From Syntrophales bacterium (lineage in GTDB: Bacteria > Desulfobacterota > Syntrophia > Syntrophales > UBA2210): 64,000 bases of DNA. Positions within the stretch are counted from its first letter, which is position 1. Each line of letters starts with the position of its first letter. Positions 1 through 8,931 of the stretch are shown here, in pieces. The notes under the pieces are model-generated. The model saw only the letters and a list, made by a program, of their open reading frames with translations. It did no database searches and was not told the DNA's origin. The stretch covers positions 33,767-97,766 of the forward strand of contig JALOBE010000008.1 of assembly GCA_023228425.1 (NCBI GenBank), given 5' to 3'. Both the position numbers and the translations under genes were made by a program.

Positions 1-222
1 GTCGGCATTGTGAATTCCGCCATTCTGAAAAAAAGAAGAAAGTATGCGATATTAGTAAGTTTCATCGTGGGTGCCCTCCTTACCCCCCCCGATGTTGTGA
101 CCCAGCTGCTCCTGGCAATCCCCATAATTATGCTCTATGAACTAAGCATTTGGGTGATTAAAAAAGGAGAAAAGAAGGTTAGTGAAGAAGTCCGCGACGG
201 GGCAGGCGACAGTGGCACATGA
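1..222 (+). CDS. tatC: Twin-arginine translocase subunit TatC, C-terminal fragment
   Basis: The frame is open from base 1, so the gene starts outside the window and only about 73 C-terminal residues are seen. The segment LLTPPDVVTQLLLAIPIIM followed by LYELSIWV matches the last two membrane helices of TatC, the multi-spanning inner-membrane receptor that binds twin-arginine signal peptides. A basic and acidic cytoplasmic tail (KKGEKKVSEEV) follows the last helix. The stop codon lies just before the penicillin-binding protein gene, and a start in ATGA overlap is possible, so the two are probably co-transcribed. The family call rests on the strongly conserved TPPDVVTQ stretch. Confidence 0.9.
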   Translation, partial: VGIVNSAILKKRRKYAILVSFIVGALLTPPDVVTQLLLAIPIIMLYELSIWVIKKGEKKVSEEVRDGAGDSGT

Positions 223-236
223 GGGGAACAACAGGC

Positions 237-2627
237 ATGGCTTCCCGGAGCAACAGGCAGGTCGATCCAGGCAAGAAAAGGTGCAGGTTCGCGAGACTGT
301 TCCCGGCTTGTGTCGCCCTGGTTCTTTCCGCCTGTATATTCGCGGGAGTTTTTCTCTATTTTCTCGACAGGGATCTGCCCAGTATATCAGTCCTCAGGGA
401 TTATCGCCCCAGCATCGTAACCCGGGTCTATGCCGACAACAATGAGCTTATCGACCAATTTTATCTTGAGGACCGGAGGGTTATCAACATACAGGAACTT
501 CCGCCTCATGTCATACAGGCCTTCATATCCGCCGAGGATTCCCGCTTTTTCAGCCACCGGGGGCTGGACTTCCAGGGAATTGTAAGGGCTTTTTTCAAAA
601 ACCTTCAGGCCCTCCGGATAGTCCAGGGGGGAAGCACCATAACCCAACAGGTTGCGAAAACGCTCTTTCTGACCCCGGAAAAGAGCTACATGCGGAAGGT
701 GCGGGAGGCACTTCTCGCCCTGAAAATCGAACGGTACCTGAAAAAACATGAGATACTCAATCTCTATCTGAACCAGATTTACCTCGGCCATGGAACCTAC
801 GGCATTGAAGCGGCATCTGAACGCTATTTCGGAAAAGAGGCGAAGAACCTTTCCCTTGCCGAAGCCGCCCTGCTCGCCGGCCTTCCGAAAGCGCCAAGCA
901 CCTACAGCCCGCTCTTCCGCCTGGAACGGGCCCGGCAGAGACAGGCCTATGTTCTCAGCAGGATGGTCGATGAAGGCTACATTACGGCGAATGAGAGGAC
1001 TGAAGCCTTCGAAGAACCTCTCGCCTTTAAGAAACCGGGTGATGTGGAGAAAATCGCTCCTCATTTCACCGAGCTTGTCCGACGTTATATCCAGGAGCGC
1101 TACAGCAGCCGGGTGCTCTACAAGGAGGGGCTGGAAGTCTACACCACGCTGAACGTGTCGATGCAGAAAGCCGCCCGGGATGCCGTGGACCGCGGTCTCC
1201 GGGAACTGGATCACCGCCAGGGATACCGGGGGGCTCCCGAAAACATTCCGCCTGAACGGTTCGAAGCTTTCCTCGAAGCCCTGTGGATTGATCTGGGACG
1301 ATCTATTCCTGAAACCGGCCGGATTGTCTCCGCCCTGGTCACCGGGATCGATCGGGAGGAAAAGATGGCGCGACTCCGCATAGGTCCCCTTGAAGCGGTC
1401 ATGGCCATGAAGGACATGGCCTGGGCGACAGGAAACAAAGATCCCGACGCGATACTTCGAGCAGGTGATGTGGTCGAGGCGCGAGTCCTCGACGCTCGTG
1501 CCGGCGAGCCGCTCTCCCCCCTGTTGCTGGAGCTTGAGCAGGAGCCCGAGGTCCAGGGAGCCCTGATGTGCATCGAAAGCCGGACCGGTGCAATAAAAGC
1601 CATGGTGGGCGGCCGGAACTTTGAAGAAAGCGAGTTTAACCGGGCCACCCAGGCCGTGCGGCAACCAGGCTCATCCTTCAAGCCCCTCATCTATGCTGCT
1701 GCCTTCGACAGGGGAATGACGCCGTCCACGATCGTTATGGACACCCCGATCGTCTACCGGGACACCCTTCAGGACAGTGCCTGGAAACCGCGCAATTACG
1801 AAGAAACATTCCATGGACCCACAACCCTGAGGACGGCTCTCATTCGCTCCAGAAACCTGGTTACCATCAAGATTCTCAAGGATATGGGTATCGAGTACGC
1901 GCTTGATTACATACGGAACATGGGGATCACCTCCCCCCTGGCACGGGACCTGTCTCTGGCCCTGGGGAGTTCGGGTATCACCCTGCTCGAAACCGTCCGG
2001 GCCTTCAGCGTGTTTGCCAATAACGGGGACCAGGCTGAACCTTTCTTCATACGGATGATTGTCGACAGGAGCGGTACTGTAATCGAGGAAAACAAGCCAT
2101 CTCTGAAGCGGGCCATCGACCCGCGCATCGCCTTCATAACCAGCCATCTTCTACAAGGGGTCGTCCAAAGCGGAACGGGCTGGCGCGTGAAGGCCCTGGG
2201 AAGGCCCGTGGCGGGAAAAACGGGTACGACCAACGACCTCAGGGATGCCTGGTTCATCGGATACACGCCATCGCTGGTGGCCGCCGTTTGGGTTGGTTTC
2301 GATGATTTCAGGCCCCTCGGGAGACTGGAAACGGGTTCGCGGGCGGCAAGCCCGATCTTTTTGTATTTCATGGAAAAGGCTCTCGAGTCGAAGCCCGTGG
2401 AGACCTTCACTTCTCCCGAGGGAGTCGTGTTTGTCCGCATAGACCCGGAAACGGGACGACCCGCTCCGGCGGGTTCGAAGACGAGTGTTTTCGAAAGCTA
2501 CCTTGAGGGGACGGAACCCACGGAATCCATGGCGGTTGAAAAAAGCTTTTCCCCGGGGCACCGGGATGCCGCCGGAAGTGATCTCGGCACTTTTCTGAAG
2601 CGCGACCGGGAATCATGGGAGGAATGA
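237..2627 (+). CDS. Class A penicillin-binding protein (PBP1A-like)
   Basis: Bifunctional peptidoglycan glycosyltransferase/transpeptidase anchored in the inner membrane. A short basic N-terminus is followed by one membrane helix (about residues 25-45). The GT51 domain shows EDSRFFSHRG and GGSTITQQVAK near residues 100-145. The transpeptidase domain has the SxxK site SSFK near 480, the SxN site SRN near 538 and KTGTT near 660. Length (about 796 residues) is normal for PBP1A. The frame opens with an ATG at 219 that overlaps the tatC stop, but GAGGGG at 221-226 is a good ribosome site for the ATG at 237, so I chose the latter. It is downstream of tatC and likely shares its transcript. Whether it is PBP1A or another class A member cannot be decided from sequence alone. 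Confidence 0.95.
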   Translation: MASRSNRQVDPGKKRCRFARLFPACVALVLSACIFAGVFLYFLDRDLPSISVLRDYRPSIVTRVYADNNELIDQFYLEDRRVINIQELPPHVIQAFISAEDSRFFSHRGLDFQGIVRAFFKNLQALRIVQGGSTITQQVAKTLFLTPEKSYMRKVREALLALKIERYLKKHEILNLYLNQIYLGHGTYGIEAASERYFGKEAKNLSLAEAALLAGLPKAPSTYSPLFRLERARQRQAYVLSRMVDEGYITANERTEAFEEPLAFKKPGDVEKIAPHFTELVRRYIQERYSSRVLYKEGLEVYTTLNVSMQKAARDAVDRGLRELDHRQGYRGAPENIPPERFEAFLEALWIDLGRSIPETGRIVSALVTGIDREEKMARLRIGPLEAVMAMKDMAWATGNKDPDAILRAGDVVEARVLDARAGEPLSPLLLELEQEPEVQGALMCIESRTGAIKAMVGGRNFEESEFNRATQAVRQPGSSFKPLIYAAAFDRGMTPSTIVMDTPIVYRDTLQDSAWKPRNYEETFHGPTTLRTALIRSRNLVTIKILKDMGIEYALDYIRNMGITSPLARDLSLALGSSGITLLETVRAFSVFANNGDQAEPFFIRMIVDRSGTVIEENKPSLKRAIDPRIAFITSHLLQGVVQSGTGWRVKALGRPVAGKTGTTNDLRDAWFIGYTPSLVAAVWVGFDDFRPLGRLETGSRAASPIFLYFMEKALESKPVETFTSPEGVVFVRIDPETGRPAPAGSKTSVFESYLEGTEPTESMAVEKSFSPGHRDAAGSDLGTFLKRDRESWEE

Positions 2628-2656
2628 CCATGGGTGTGCCGGGGGCCTGTTTTTTC

Positions 2657-2685
2657 TTGACATTGTCGATTTCTTCGTATATGTG
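2657..2685 (+). promoter_or_regulatory. Candidate sigma-70 promoter of the ilv operon
   Basis: A perfect TTGACA box (2657-2662) is followed after 17 bases by TATGTG (2680-2685). It lies about 40 bases upstream of the leader peptide start and downstream of the penicillin-binding protein stop. The -10 box is only a partial match. Confidence 0.55.
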
Positions 2686-2725
2686 ACGTACCTGTTATGC
2701 TAGTGCTTTGGGAGGATGGAAACGA

Positions 2726-2800
2726 ATGAACAGTCAGCCGGTATGTGTGGTACGCAACGTATATGTACCTGTAGTAGTACCCTCGGGGACTGCCGCTTGA
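2726..2800 (+). CDS. Valine-rich leader peptide of ilvBN
   Basis: A 24-residue open frame starting with ATG at 2726 behind a strong ribosome site GGAGGA (2711-2716, 9-base spacing). Eight residues are valine (positions 6, 8, 9, 12, 14, 16, 17 and 18), including a run of three encoded GTA GTA GTA. The peptide ends 25 bases before a GC-rich terminator hairpin that precedes ilvB. This is the arrangement of amino-acid leader peptides: scarce charged tRNA-Val would stall the ribosome on the valine codons and allow read-through into ilvB, which makes the precursor of valine, leucine and isoleucine. The function is inferred from composition and position. Confidence 0.75.
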   Translation: MNSQPVCVVRNVYVPVVVPSGTAA

Positions 2801-2860
2801 CTGAACTGACACAGCAGTATTGATCGAGCCGCGGACCCTGAAAAGCCCGCGGCTTTTTTT
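2793..2860 (+). terminator. Attenuator terminator with possible antiterminator
   Basis: AGCCGCGG (2827-2834) pairs perfectly with CCGCGGCT (2847-2854), and T residues continue to 2860, forming an intrinsic terminator. Upstream, CCGC plus TTGA (2793-2800, over the leader stop codon) can pair with GCGG (2831-2834) and TCGA (2824-2827), leaving a 3-base bulge. That pairing would consume the 5' arm of the terminator, so the two structures exclude each other. Confidence 0.7.
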
Positions 2861-2866
2861 GATGAA

Positions 2867-2898
2867 AAAGCCGCTTCCGGAAGGATGGCGGTTTTTTT
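2867..2898 (+). terminator. Second hairpin with T-run before ilvB
   Basis: AAAGCCGC (2867-2874) can pair with GCGGTTTT (2888-2895, one G-T pair), followed by T residues to 2898. It sits between the attenuator and the ilvB ribosome site and may be a tandem terminator. Confidence 0.45.
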
Positions 2899-2931
2899 AG
2901 TTTACCTCAGGACAATAACGGAGAGTTGATC

Positions 2932-4608
2932 ATGAAAAGAAAAGGAGCAGAGATACTTTTAAAAACGCTGAAGGAAGAAGGAGTGGATGATATTTTCGGG
3001 TATCCCGGCGCGAGCACCCTCCCCATTCATGATTGTATGGAAGAATGTGCTCTTCGACACTATCTTGTCAGGCACGAACAGGGAGCGGCCCATGCCGCCG
3101 ACGGGTACGCCCGGGCCACGGGCAAAGTGGGGGTCTGTCTCGCCACATCGGGACCAGGCGCCACGAACCTCGTCACCGGAATAGCCACGGCATACATGGA
3201 TTCAACACCTCTCATAGCCCTCACGGGACAGGTTACCACCAATCTCCTGGGAAGCGATGCTTTCCAGGAGACGGATATTATCGGGATCACCATGCCTATC
3301 ACAAAGCACAGTTTTCTTGTGCAGGATCCCCGGGAGGTGGCATCCACCGTCAGGGAGGCCATGGCCATAGCCAGGGGCGGCCGACCGGGCCCCGTGCTGA
3401 TCGATCTGCCCAGAGACGTGATGAATGCCCTGTGTGACGAGGAGGAACATCGAGAGGTGGGGTTCGTCAAGCCCGAACAGGTTCAATTCGGTGACGAAGA
3501 ACAGCCCCGTCTCAAGCAGATAGCCCGTCTGCTCAACGAATCGGAACGTCCCGTTCTCCTTGTCGGCGGAGGCGTCAAGCTTGCCCAGGCATTCACAGAG
3601 CTTTCGGACGTCGTAGAAAAGGGGAGCATTCCCTTTGTAACCACGATGATGGGCATCGGTTCGGCCCACACCACCAACGGCTTCAACCTCGGTCTCATCG
3701 GCACCCACGGGATGGACCTGGCGAACCGCGTGGTACACCAGGCTGATTTTATCCTTGCCGTGGGAGCCCGCTTCAGCGATCGCACCACTTCACTGATCGA
3801 AGAATTCGCTCCCCTTGCAACCATCGCCCAGATTGACGTGGATCCGACATCCATAGGCAAGAACATAAAGACCGACATTTCCGCAGTCATTGACATCCGG
3901 GTGGCACTGAAAGAACTGCTCGGTCTGGTGACAACGAAAAACCGGAAGGACTGGCTCACGCGGATTGAGGGTGAGAGGAGTCGCATTGAAAAAGAGGGTT
4001 GTGCCGACGGGTGCGGCCCTGCCGGAGAATTCATTCGTCAGGTGCAGGCGAGCATGCCCCAAAAAACCATAGCGGTAGCCGATGTGGGGCTGAATCAGAT
4101 ATGGACGGTCCGCTCATGGAAGGTGAGGATTCCCCGGGGTCTGATAACCAGTGGTGGTATGGGAACGATGGGCTTCAGCCTTCCCGCCGCCATGGGTGCC
4201 GGGATCGGGGCTCCCGATCACGAAGTCGTCGCTTTCACGGGAGACGGCGGTTTCTTCATGAACGTACAGGAACTGGCCACCATCGGATATTACAATGTTC
4301 CCGTCAAGATCGTCGTTTACAATAACGGTAACCTGGGTATGATCCGCCAGATACAGCATCATTTTTATCATTCCCGGTTTCGCGACAGCAGGCTGTCCGA
4401 CAGGGTCGACATAACCGGGATTGCCAGAGGCTTCGGTATCCCGTCGGAAAAGGTTTCGGTCCAGGATCCCGCCGCGGGCATTGAAAAACTCAGCCGGGCC
4501 GAAGGTCCCTTCCTGCTCGAGGTTCTCGTGGACGAGGACAACTTTGTCTATCCCATCATTCCTCCCGGGAAATCGAACATTGAAATGATTTACGGGCGGT
4601 CTGAATGA
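2932..4608 (+). CDS. ilvB: Acetolactate synthase large (catalytic) subunit
   Basis: Thiamine-diphosphate enzyme that condenses pyruvate with pyruvate or 2-oxobutyrate, the first common step of branched-chain amino acid synthesis. The N-terminal PYR domain contains GYPGASTLPIHD and the catalytic Glu in RHEQGAAHAADGYA. The central FAD/DHS-type domain follows, and the C-terminal PP domain has the GDGGFFMN...NNGNLGM metal/ThDP motif near residues 435-470. Length (558 residues) is normal. A TTG at 2926 is in frame, but GGAGAG at 2920-2925 better fits the ATG at 2932. ilvN follows after 18 bases, so both form an operon. Expression is probably controlled by the upstream valine-leader attenuator. Confidence 0.95.
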   Translation: MKRKGAEILLKTLKEEGVDDIFGYPGASTLPIHDCMEECALRHYLVRHEQGAAHAADGYARATGKVGVCLATSGPGATNLVTGIATAYMDSTPLIALTGQVTTNLLGSDAFQETDIIGITMPITKHSFLVQDPREVASTVREAMAIARGGRPGPVLIDLPRDVMNALCDEEEHREVGFVKPEQVQFGDEEQPRLKQIARLLNESERPVLLVGGGVKLAQAFTELSDVVEKGSIPFVTTMMGIGSAHTTNGFNLGLIGTHGMDLANRVVHQADFILAVGARFSDRTTSLIEEFAPLATIAQIDVDPTSIGKNIKTDISAVIDIRVALKELLGLVTTKNRKDWLTRIEGERSRIEKEGCADGCGPAGEFIRQVQASMPQKTIAVADVGLNQIWTVRSWKVRIPRGLITSGGMGTMGFSLPAAMGAGIGAPDHEVVAFTGDGGFFMNVQELATIGYYNVPVKIVVYNNGNLGMIRQIQHHFYHSRFRDSRLSDRVDITGIARGFGIPSEKVSVQDPAAGIEKLSRAEGPFLLEVLVDEDNFVYPIIPPGKSNIEMIYGRSE

Positions 4609-4626
4609 TCTGAGAGGAGTGTGCCG

Positions 4627-5130
4627 GTGAAAAGTGAAGTCAGGGAACATGTCATATCCATGCTCGTCAATAACAGACCCGGTGTCCTGTCACGAGTGGC
4701 GGGCGTCTTCGGGCGGCTGGGCTACAACATCGAGAGTCTCTGCGTCGCGGAAACCATATCGCCGAACGTTTCGCGCATAACGTCCGTGAGCAAGGTCGAT
4801 CCGAACTTCATGGAGAAGGTGAGAAAGCAGTTAGACCGCCTGGTGGACGTTCTGTCCGTCACCGTCCTGGATGACTCTCACTCGGTGAAGCGCGAGATGA
4901 TGCTCATGGGGCTTCCCGTAACCACGAAAAACAGGTCCGATCTTTTTCGTGCTGTCGATATGTTCGGCTGTACCGTGGTTTCCATGAAAGACTCCTACTG
5001 TATCCTCCAGATTGTCGGGACCAGGATGGAAGTTGAAACGGCCCTGCATTTTCTCAAGCCTCTCGGCGTGAAGGACATAGCCAGTACGGGGGCCGTAGCG
5101 CTGGAAAGCGGGGCATCCGGGACGTCCTGA
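4627..5130 (+). CDS. ilvN: Acetolactate synthase small (regulatory) subunit
   Basis: ACT-domain regulatory partner of the ilvB product that confers valine feedback control. The N-terminal ACT domain is evident in HVISMLVNNRPGVLSRVAG and GYNIESLCVAET; the C-terminal domain continues through REMMLMGLP to the end. Length (about 167 residues) is typical. Two GTG codons, at 4621 and 4627, could start translation. The ribosome site AGGAG (4615-4619) is one base from the first and seven from the second, so 4627 is preferred. It ends the ilv operon, with a minus-strand gene converging at 5220. Confidence 0.93.
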   Translation: MKSEVREHVISMLVNNRPGVLSRVAGVFGRLGYNIESLCVAETISPNVSRITSVSKVDPNFMEKVRKQLDRLVDVLSVTVLDDSHSVKREMMLMGLPVTTKNRSDLFRAVDMFGCTVVSMKDSYCILQIVGTRMEVETALHFLKPLGVKDIASTGAVALESGASGTS

Positions 5131-5219
5131 CAGGGAGCCGCGGATGGCCCTGTAAAGCGACAGTGACCATGAAAATCAAACTGATGCGGTGAAGGGAACA
5201 CCACCGCCCATGGCCGGTG

Positions 5220-6056
5220 TCATTCTCCGCGCAAGTAGGGCGGCAGATCCGTTTCGTCCTTCCCCTGGAAGCTGCAGAGGACGGGACAGGTGCCGCAGGG
5301 CGTTTTTACCGCCGGCAGAGGCGGTTCGCCCTTTATCGTTTCTTCTATAAAATCAACACAATCATTAACATCGACATCGTCTCCTTCAATGGCGATGGTA
5401 ACGCACCCTTCAGCGCCGCCGTATCCTCCCGAAGCAAAGTGGACCGCATCGACACCGAAGAGTTCCTCCAGGGCGTCCAGCTCGGTGTAAGGGATGCCGT
5501 CGGCCACGCACACCATGCCCACGGGGACGCCGATGCTGCGTTCGAAGGTCAGGATGCCTCCCATGCGGGCCGCTTCTTCAACGGAAGGAATCATTTTTTC
5601 CAGGCCGACGGGGTAAATGATTGTGCTTCCCCGGGCTTGCATGGGCAGGTAAAATTCACCCATAGTTCCGCCCAGGGGGCTCGCCATAAAGACGCCGATG
5701 GCCCCGGAATGATCGATGGCGTTGGCTCCCTTCAGGAGAATGTCGCCCCGGCCGAGCTTGTCGAGCAATGATGAGGGCTCGACTTCCAGGAGGTTCCCCC
5801 TGTGAAAAACAACCGGCTGAAGTCTCACGCCGCGCATAAGGGCACAGGGAACGCCCCGTATGACCTGGCCGGCCACGTATTTTTCTTTTTCGATTGTCCG
5901 TTCCAGGAGTTCCTCGGCAATATAGGCGTTGGTCGATCCCCTGCCGATGATGAGATAGCCTTCATTCATGGCTTCCTGAACTTCGGGCATCGCGGCCACC
6001 GCCTTGGCAATGAGTCGCTTCGATTCCGATGATGTCAATGTAAACAGGGCCTGCAT
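5220..6056 (-). CDS. Conserved protein of unknown function with C-terminal Cys motif
   Basis: A 278-residue soluble-looking protein; I do not recognise the family. It has no clear signal peptide or membrane helix. Visible features are a glycine-rich early segment (LIIGRGSTNAYIAEELL), a central hydrophobic stretch around PVGLEKMIPSVEEAARMGG, an acidic segment (GDDVDVNDCVDFIEETI) and a C-terminal CGTCPVLCSF motif that could bind a metal or Fe-S cluster. An AGGAGG ribosome site 8 bases before the ATG makes the gene call secure. It converges with ilvN and is the last gene before a 134-base gap to the MFS gene on the same strand. I infer no function. Confidence 0.8.
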   Translation of the reverse strand: MQALFTLTSSESKRLIAKAVAAMPEVQEAMNEGYLIIGRGSTNAYIAEELLERTIEKEKYVAGQVIRGVPCALMRGVRLQPVVFHRGNLLEVEPSSLLDKLGRGDILLKGANAIDHSGAIGVFMASPLGGTMGEFYLPMQARGSTIIYPVGLEKMIPSVEEAARMGGILTFERSIGVPVGMVCVADGIPYTELDALEELFGVDAVHFASGGYGGAEGCVTIAIEGDDVDVNDCVDFIEETIKGEPPLPAVKTPCGTCPVLCSFQGKDETDLPPYLRGE

Positions 6057-6190
6057 GGCGCCACCTCCTCTTTGTTGATGATGTGGTTCACATGATGGAT
6101 TTCAAGCGGGATATTGAGCATGTACTATAGCATCCTTTTACCGTTCTTCGCAAAAAAACTCTGGTGTCGGCAGAAAACGGCCCGGCTGTA

Positions 6191-7411
6191 TCACAGGGCG
6201 CGGTAGGAACGGCTCAAACGGCCGAAGATAAAGACTGTCCCGGCCAGAAGGAGGCCGCCGATGCCGACGGTTGCGGGGGCTCCGATGCTGTCGGCGAAGA
6301 CGCTCAGGACCGCGTTTCCGAGAGGAAGGGCCGAAAAGGTAAGCATATAAATGCTCATGACCCGTCCATGGTAGCCCCTGTCTGAATTTTCCATTATCAG
6401 GGTCGCGTTGAGTGCCAGGTAGGAAGAGGATGCGATGCCCACGACGAAAAGCACGGCCAGGGCCAGGACATAGGACGTGACCAGGGAAAACAGGGCGAGA
6501 GAAAGACCGAAAAGGATGCCCAGGCCTATCTGTACCAGACCGCGATTCTTCAGTTCCCGGAGCGACGCAATGATGAGAGAGCCCGCCATGGCCCCCACGC
6601 CGTTGGCCATCATGAGCATGCCCAGACCACGGGGACCTGTGAAAAAAACCCGTTCCGCGAAAACGGGCATCAGCGCCTGATAGGGAAGGCCGAGCATGAT
6701 GGGGGCAAGGCTCATGATAAGAAGAATCAGGACAACGGAATTGTGACGAATATACAGAATTCCATCGATCATGCTTCGGAACCCCGTCTGGGTCTTTTTC
6801 CCGCCGTCGGGGGAGCCGCTGTGGGTGATGCGGAACAGGCTGAAGATGACCAGGGCGAACATGACGGCCATGATCACGTAGGTTCCGCCCACGTTGATCC
6901 ATGATATGCCGATCAGCACCGCTGCCAGAGGCGGTCCCAGCAGGCGGCAGACATTAAGACCGGCACCGTTCAGGGCCATGGCATTCATGAGATACGCAGG
7001 GGTGACCAACTGGGCGGAGAAGGATTGCCTGGCCGGCATGTGGAAGGTAAAGGCCGTTCCCATGACGGTTCCGATGAGCACCATGTGCCAGATCATGATG
7101 GCACCGGTCAGGACCAGCAGGGCCGTCACTACAGCGCCTCCCATGAGGAATACCTGGGTAATGAGAAGGACACGACGCTTTGAGTAGTGATCGGCCACGA
7201 CACCGCCCGGCAGGGCGAAGAGCAGGTTGGGAATACCGAACCCAAGCCAGATGATGCCTATGGATGAAGCGGCGCCGGTCAGTTGAAAAGCGAAATATCC
7301 GTTGACGAAAAAAAACATCTGCATGGCCAGGATACCCGGCAGCATGCCCAACCAGAGGGCGCGAAAATGAACATCCCCGAGTGCGGGGAAGAGACGAGCC
7401 AGAGACGACAC
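6191..7411 (-). CDS. MFS transporter, probably an exporter
   Basis: A 406-residue major facilitator superfamily protein with about 12 hydrophobic segments. The cytoplasmic loop 2-3 motif is present as GVVADHYSKRRVLL (the family pattern is GxxxDRxGRR). Other helices include MFFFVNGYFAFQLTGA near the start and a small, glycine-rich C-terminal helix (GIGGLLLAGTVFIFG). The overall look is of the EntS/MFS_3-type drug or siderophore exporters. It starts at a GTG preceded by AGGAGG with 5-base spacing. The YchF-like gene lies 120 bases upstream on the same strand. The substrate cannot be told from sequence. Confidence 0.88.
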   Translation of the reverse strand: MSSLARLFPALGDVHFRALWLGMLPGILAMQMFFFVNGYFAFQLTGAASSIGIIWLGFGIPNLLFALPGGVVADHYSKRRVLLITQVFLMGGAVVTALLVLTGAIMIWHMVLIGTVMGTAFTFHMPARQSFSAQLVTPAYLMNAMALNGAGLNVCRLLGPPLAAVLIGISWINVGGTYVIMAVMFALVIFSLFRITHSGSPDGGKKTQTGFRSMIDGILYIRHNSVVLILLIMSLAPIMLGLPYQALMPVFAERVFFTGPRGLGMLMMANGVGAMAGSLIIASLRELKNRGLVQIGLGILFGLSLALFSLVTSYVLALAVLFVVGIASSSYLALNATLIMENSDRGYHGRVMSIYMLTFSALPLGNAVLSVFADSIGAPATVGIGGLLLAGTVFIFGRLSRSYRAL

Positions 7412-7531
7412 AAGACCTCCTGTCAGGAGAGTTCTCCATAGGATGTTTTTTGTTTTTTACGAGATGGCGAGGACTGTGATTATCCATAACGGTGCAGGAC
7501 TCGATTTTCGAAGAGGCACGGATTCGACGAA

Positions 7532-8602
7532 TCAAACGCTGAACCGGATGTTGAGAACATCTCCGTCTTGAACGGTATAGTCCTTTCCTTCCAGCCTGAA
7601 CCGGCCCTGTTCACGGGCTGCTTTCTCGGATCCCAGGTGTACCAGGTCATCGTAGGTATAACATTCCGCCCGGATAAACCCCCGCGCGAGATCTGAATGA
7701 ATAGTGCGGGCCGCTTCGAGGGCGCTTGCCCCTCGTCGCAGGGTCCATGCCCGTACTTCGTCAGGCCCGACGGTGAGGAAGCTGATGTACCCAAGGGTTT
7801 CATAGGCGAAACGGGTGAGACGATGGCGGGCCGATTCGGTGATGCCCATGTCTTCCATAAAGAGTTTCGCCTCCTCTTCGTCACTCAAGCGGGACAGTTC
7901 CATCTCGAAGAGCCCCGCGAATTCTATGACCCGGAATCGTCCTTCCAGGGCGCGGATCAGCGAACCGCTGCTGCCGAAATGTATTTCCGATGAATTGACG
8001 ACCACCATGACCGGTTTCCTGGACAGGAACTGGAATCCGCTTATGAGGCGTTCCTCGTCTCCGGTAAAATCAATTGTCCTCAAGGGGCGGTTGTCGTCGA
8101 GGTATGCCTGAACACTTTTGAGAACCTGTTCCTCCGATTGCAGTTCAGCCGTTTTCTTTCCCCGGTCCATGGTCCGGGCTATCTTTTCCCGACGCTGTTC
8201 CACGAGAATCAGGTCCGCCAGGAGCAGTTCCGTTTCGATGATCTCGAGATCGCGCACAGGTGTCGGTTCACCTTCCACGACGTCATCGAAGTTCCGTATC
8301 ACCAGGGCAAGGGCGTCCAGTGTCTTTATCAGGGCCGTCTGACTTGCGGAAAAGGCGCTGTCCCGGGTTGAATCCTTGGAAAAGCCGACGAAATCAACAC
8401 ATTCAACAGTGGCGAAGACGGTTTTTTTCGGTTTGTAGATTTGAGCGAGGCGATTAACTCGATCATCGGCAACCGTCACCACGGCGAGGTTCGGCTCCGT
8501 CTTTGCCGAGGCATAGCCGCCGACGGGGGCCTGCATACCTGTCAAAGCATTGAAAATGGTTGTTTTTCCGGAACCAGGAAGACCCAGTAATCCTATCTTC
8601 AT
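7532..8602 (-). CDS. YchF/OBG-family nucleotide-binding protein
   Basis: A 356-residue P-loop NTPase of the OBG/YchF type. The P-loop is GLPGSGKTT (residues 6-14); family members usually have GLPNVGKST, so this is a divergent paralogue. A base-recognition stretch VVNSSE occupies the place of the usual NKxD/NxxE motif, and the C-terminus is a TGS-like domain (RGFIRAECYTYDDLVHLG...YTVQDGDVLNIRFSV). The usual central coiled-coil insert follows the G domain. YchF proteins bind ribosomes and hydrolyse ATP rather than GTP; whether this paralogue does so is not known. The ribosome site is weak. Confidence 0.85.
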   Translation of the reverse strand: MKIGLLGLPGSGKTTIFNALTGMQAPVGGYASAKTEPNLAVVTVADDRVNRLAQIYKPKKTVFATVECVDFVGFSKDSTRDSAFSASQTALIKTLDALALVIRNFDDVVEGEPTPVRDLEIIETELLLADLILVEQRREKIARTMDRGKKTAELQSEEQVLKSVQAYLDDNRPLRTIDFTGDEERLISGFQFLSRKPVMVVVNSSEIHFGSSGSLIRALEGRFRVIEFAGLFEMELSRLSDEEEAKLFMEDMGITESARHRLTRFAYETLGYISFLTVGPDEVRAWTLRRGASALEAARTIHSDLARGFIRAECYTYDDLVHLGSEKAAREQGRFRLEGKDYTVQDGDVLNIRFSV

Positions 8603-8738
8603 AGGGGGAACTCTCTCTCAGCAACAGCCGTGCCGTGGATCCGGCTCCGACCGGGCCTGAAATGTAGGTCCCGAAAAACCATATGTCAAGTTATTTTCAG
8701 CATTCTTCCCCGTTGCCGTTGCAACGGCCATGAAACTT

Positions 8739-8912
8739 GACGACCTCGTACAAAATCGAAAAATGTCCGATGGAGGACGGCCTTGTGAAAAAGTAGCGCA
8801 GTCAGGGCGCGCACCGTGGAGTACGCCACAGGGACCAAGGAGAGGGTAACGGGGGCATCCAGGCATATAATACCGGAGGTCATGCATCCGGACTTTTTGC
8901 GAAGCCGTCGAA
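8739..8912. repeat. Dispersed intergenic repeat, copy A (full length)
   Basis: About 174 bases bounded by imperfect inverted ends: GACGACCTCGTACAAAATC at the left and the reverse complement of GACGGCTTCGCAAAAAGTC at the right. An internal GTCCGATGGAGGACG block and a GGAGGTCATGCATCCGG block near the right end are shared with copies near 24.3 and 25.5 kb. Confidence 0.7.
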
Positions 8913-8931
8913 CTTGTACATGGGAGCAACA

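Noticed and set aside
387..1664. A 425-residue minus-strand open frame inside the penicillin-binding protein gene
   Set aside because: It lies fully under a gene with all expected catalytic motifs and shows no domain of its own; long antisense frames are usual in GC-rich DNA.
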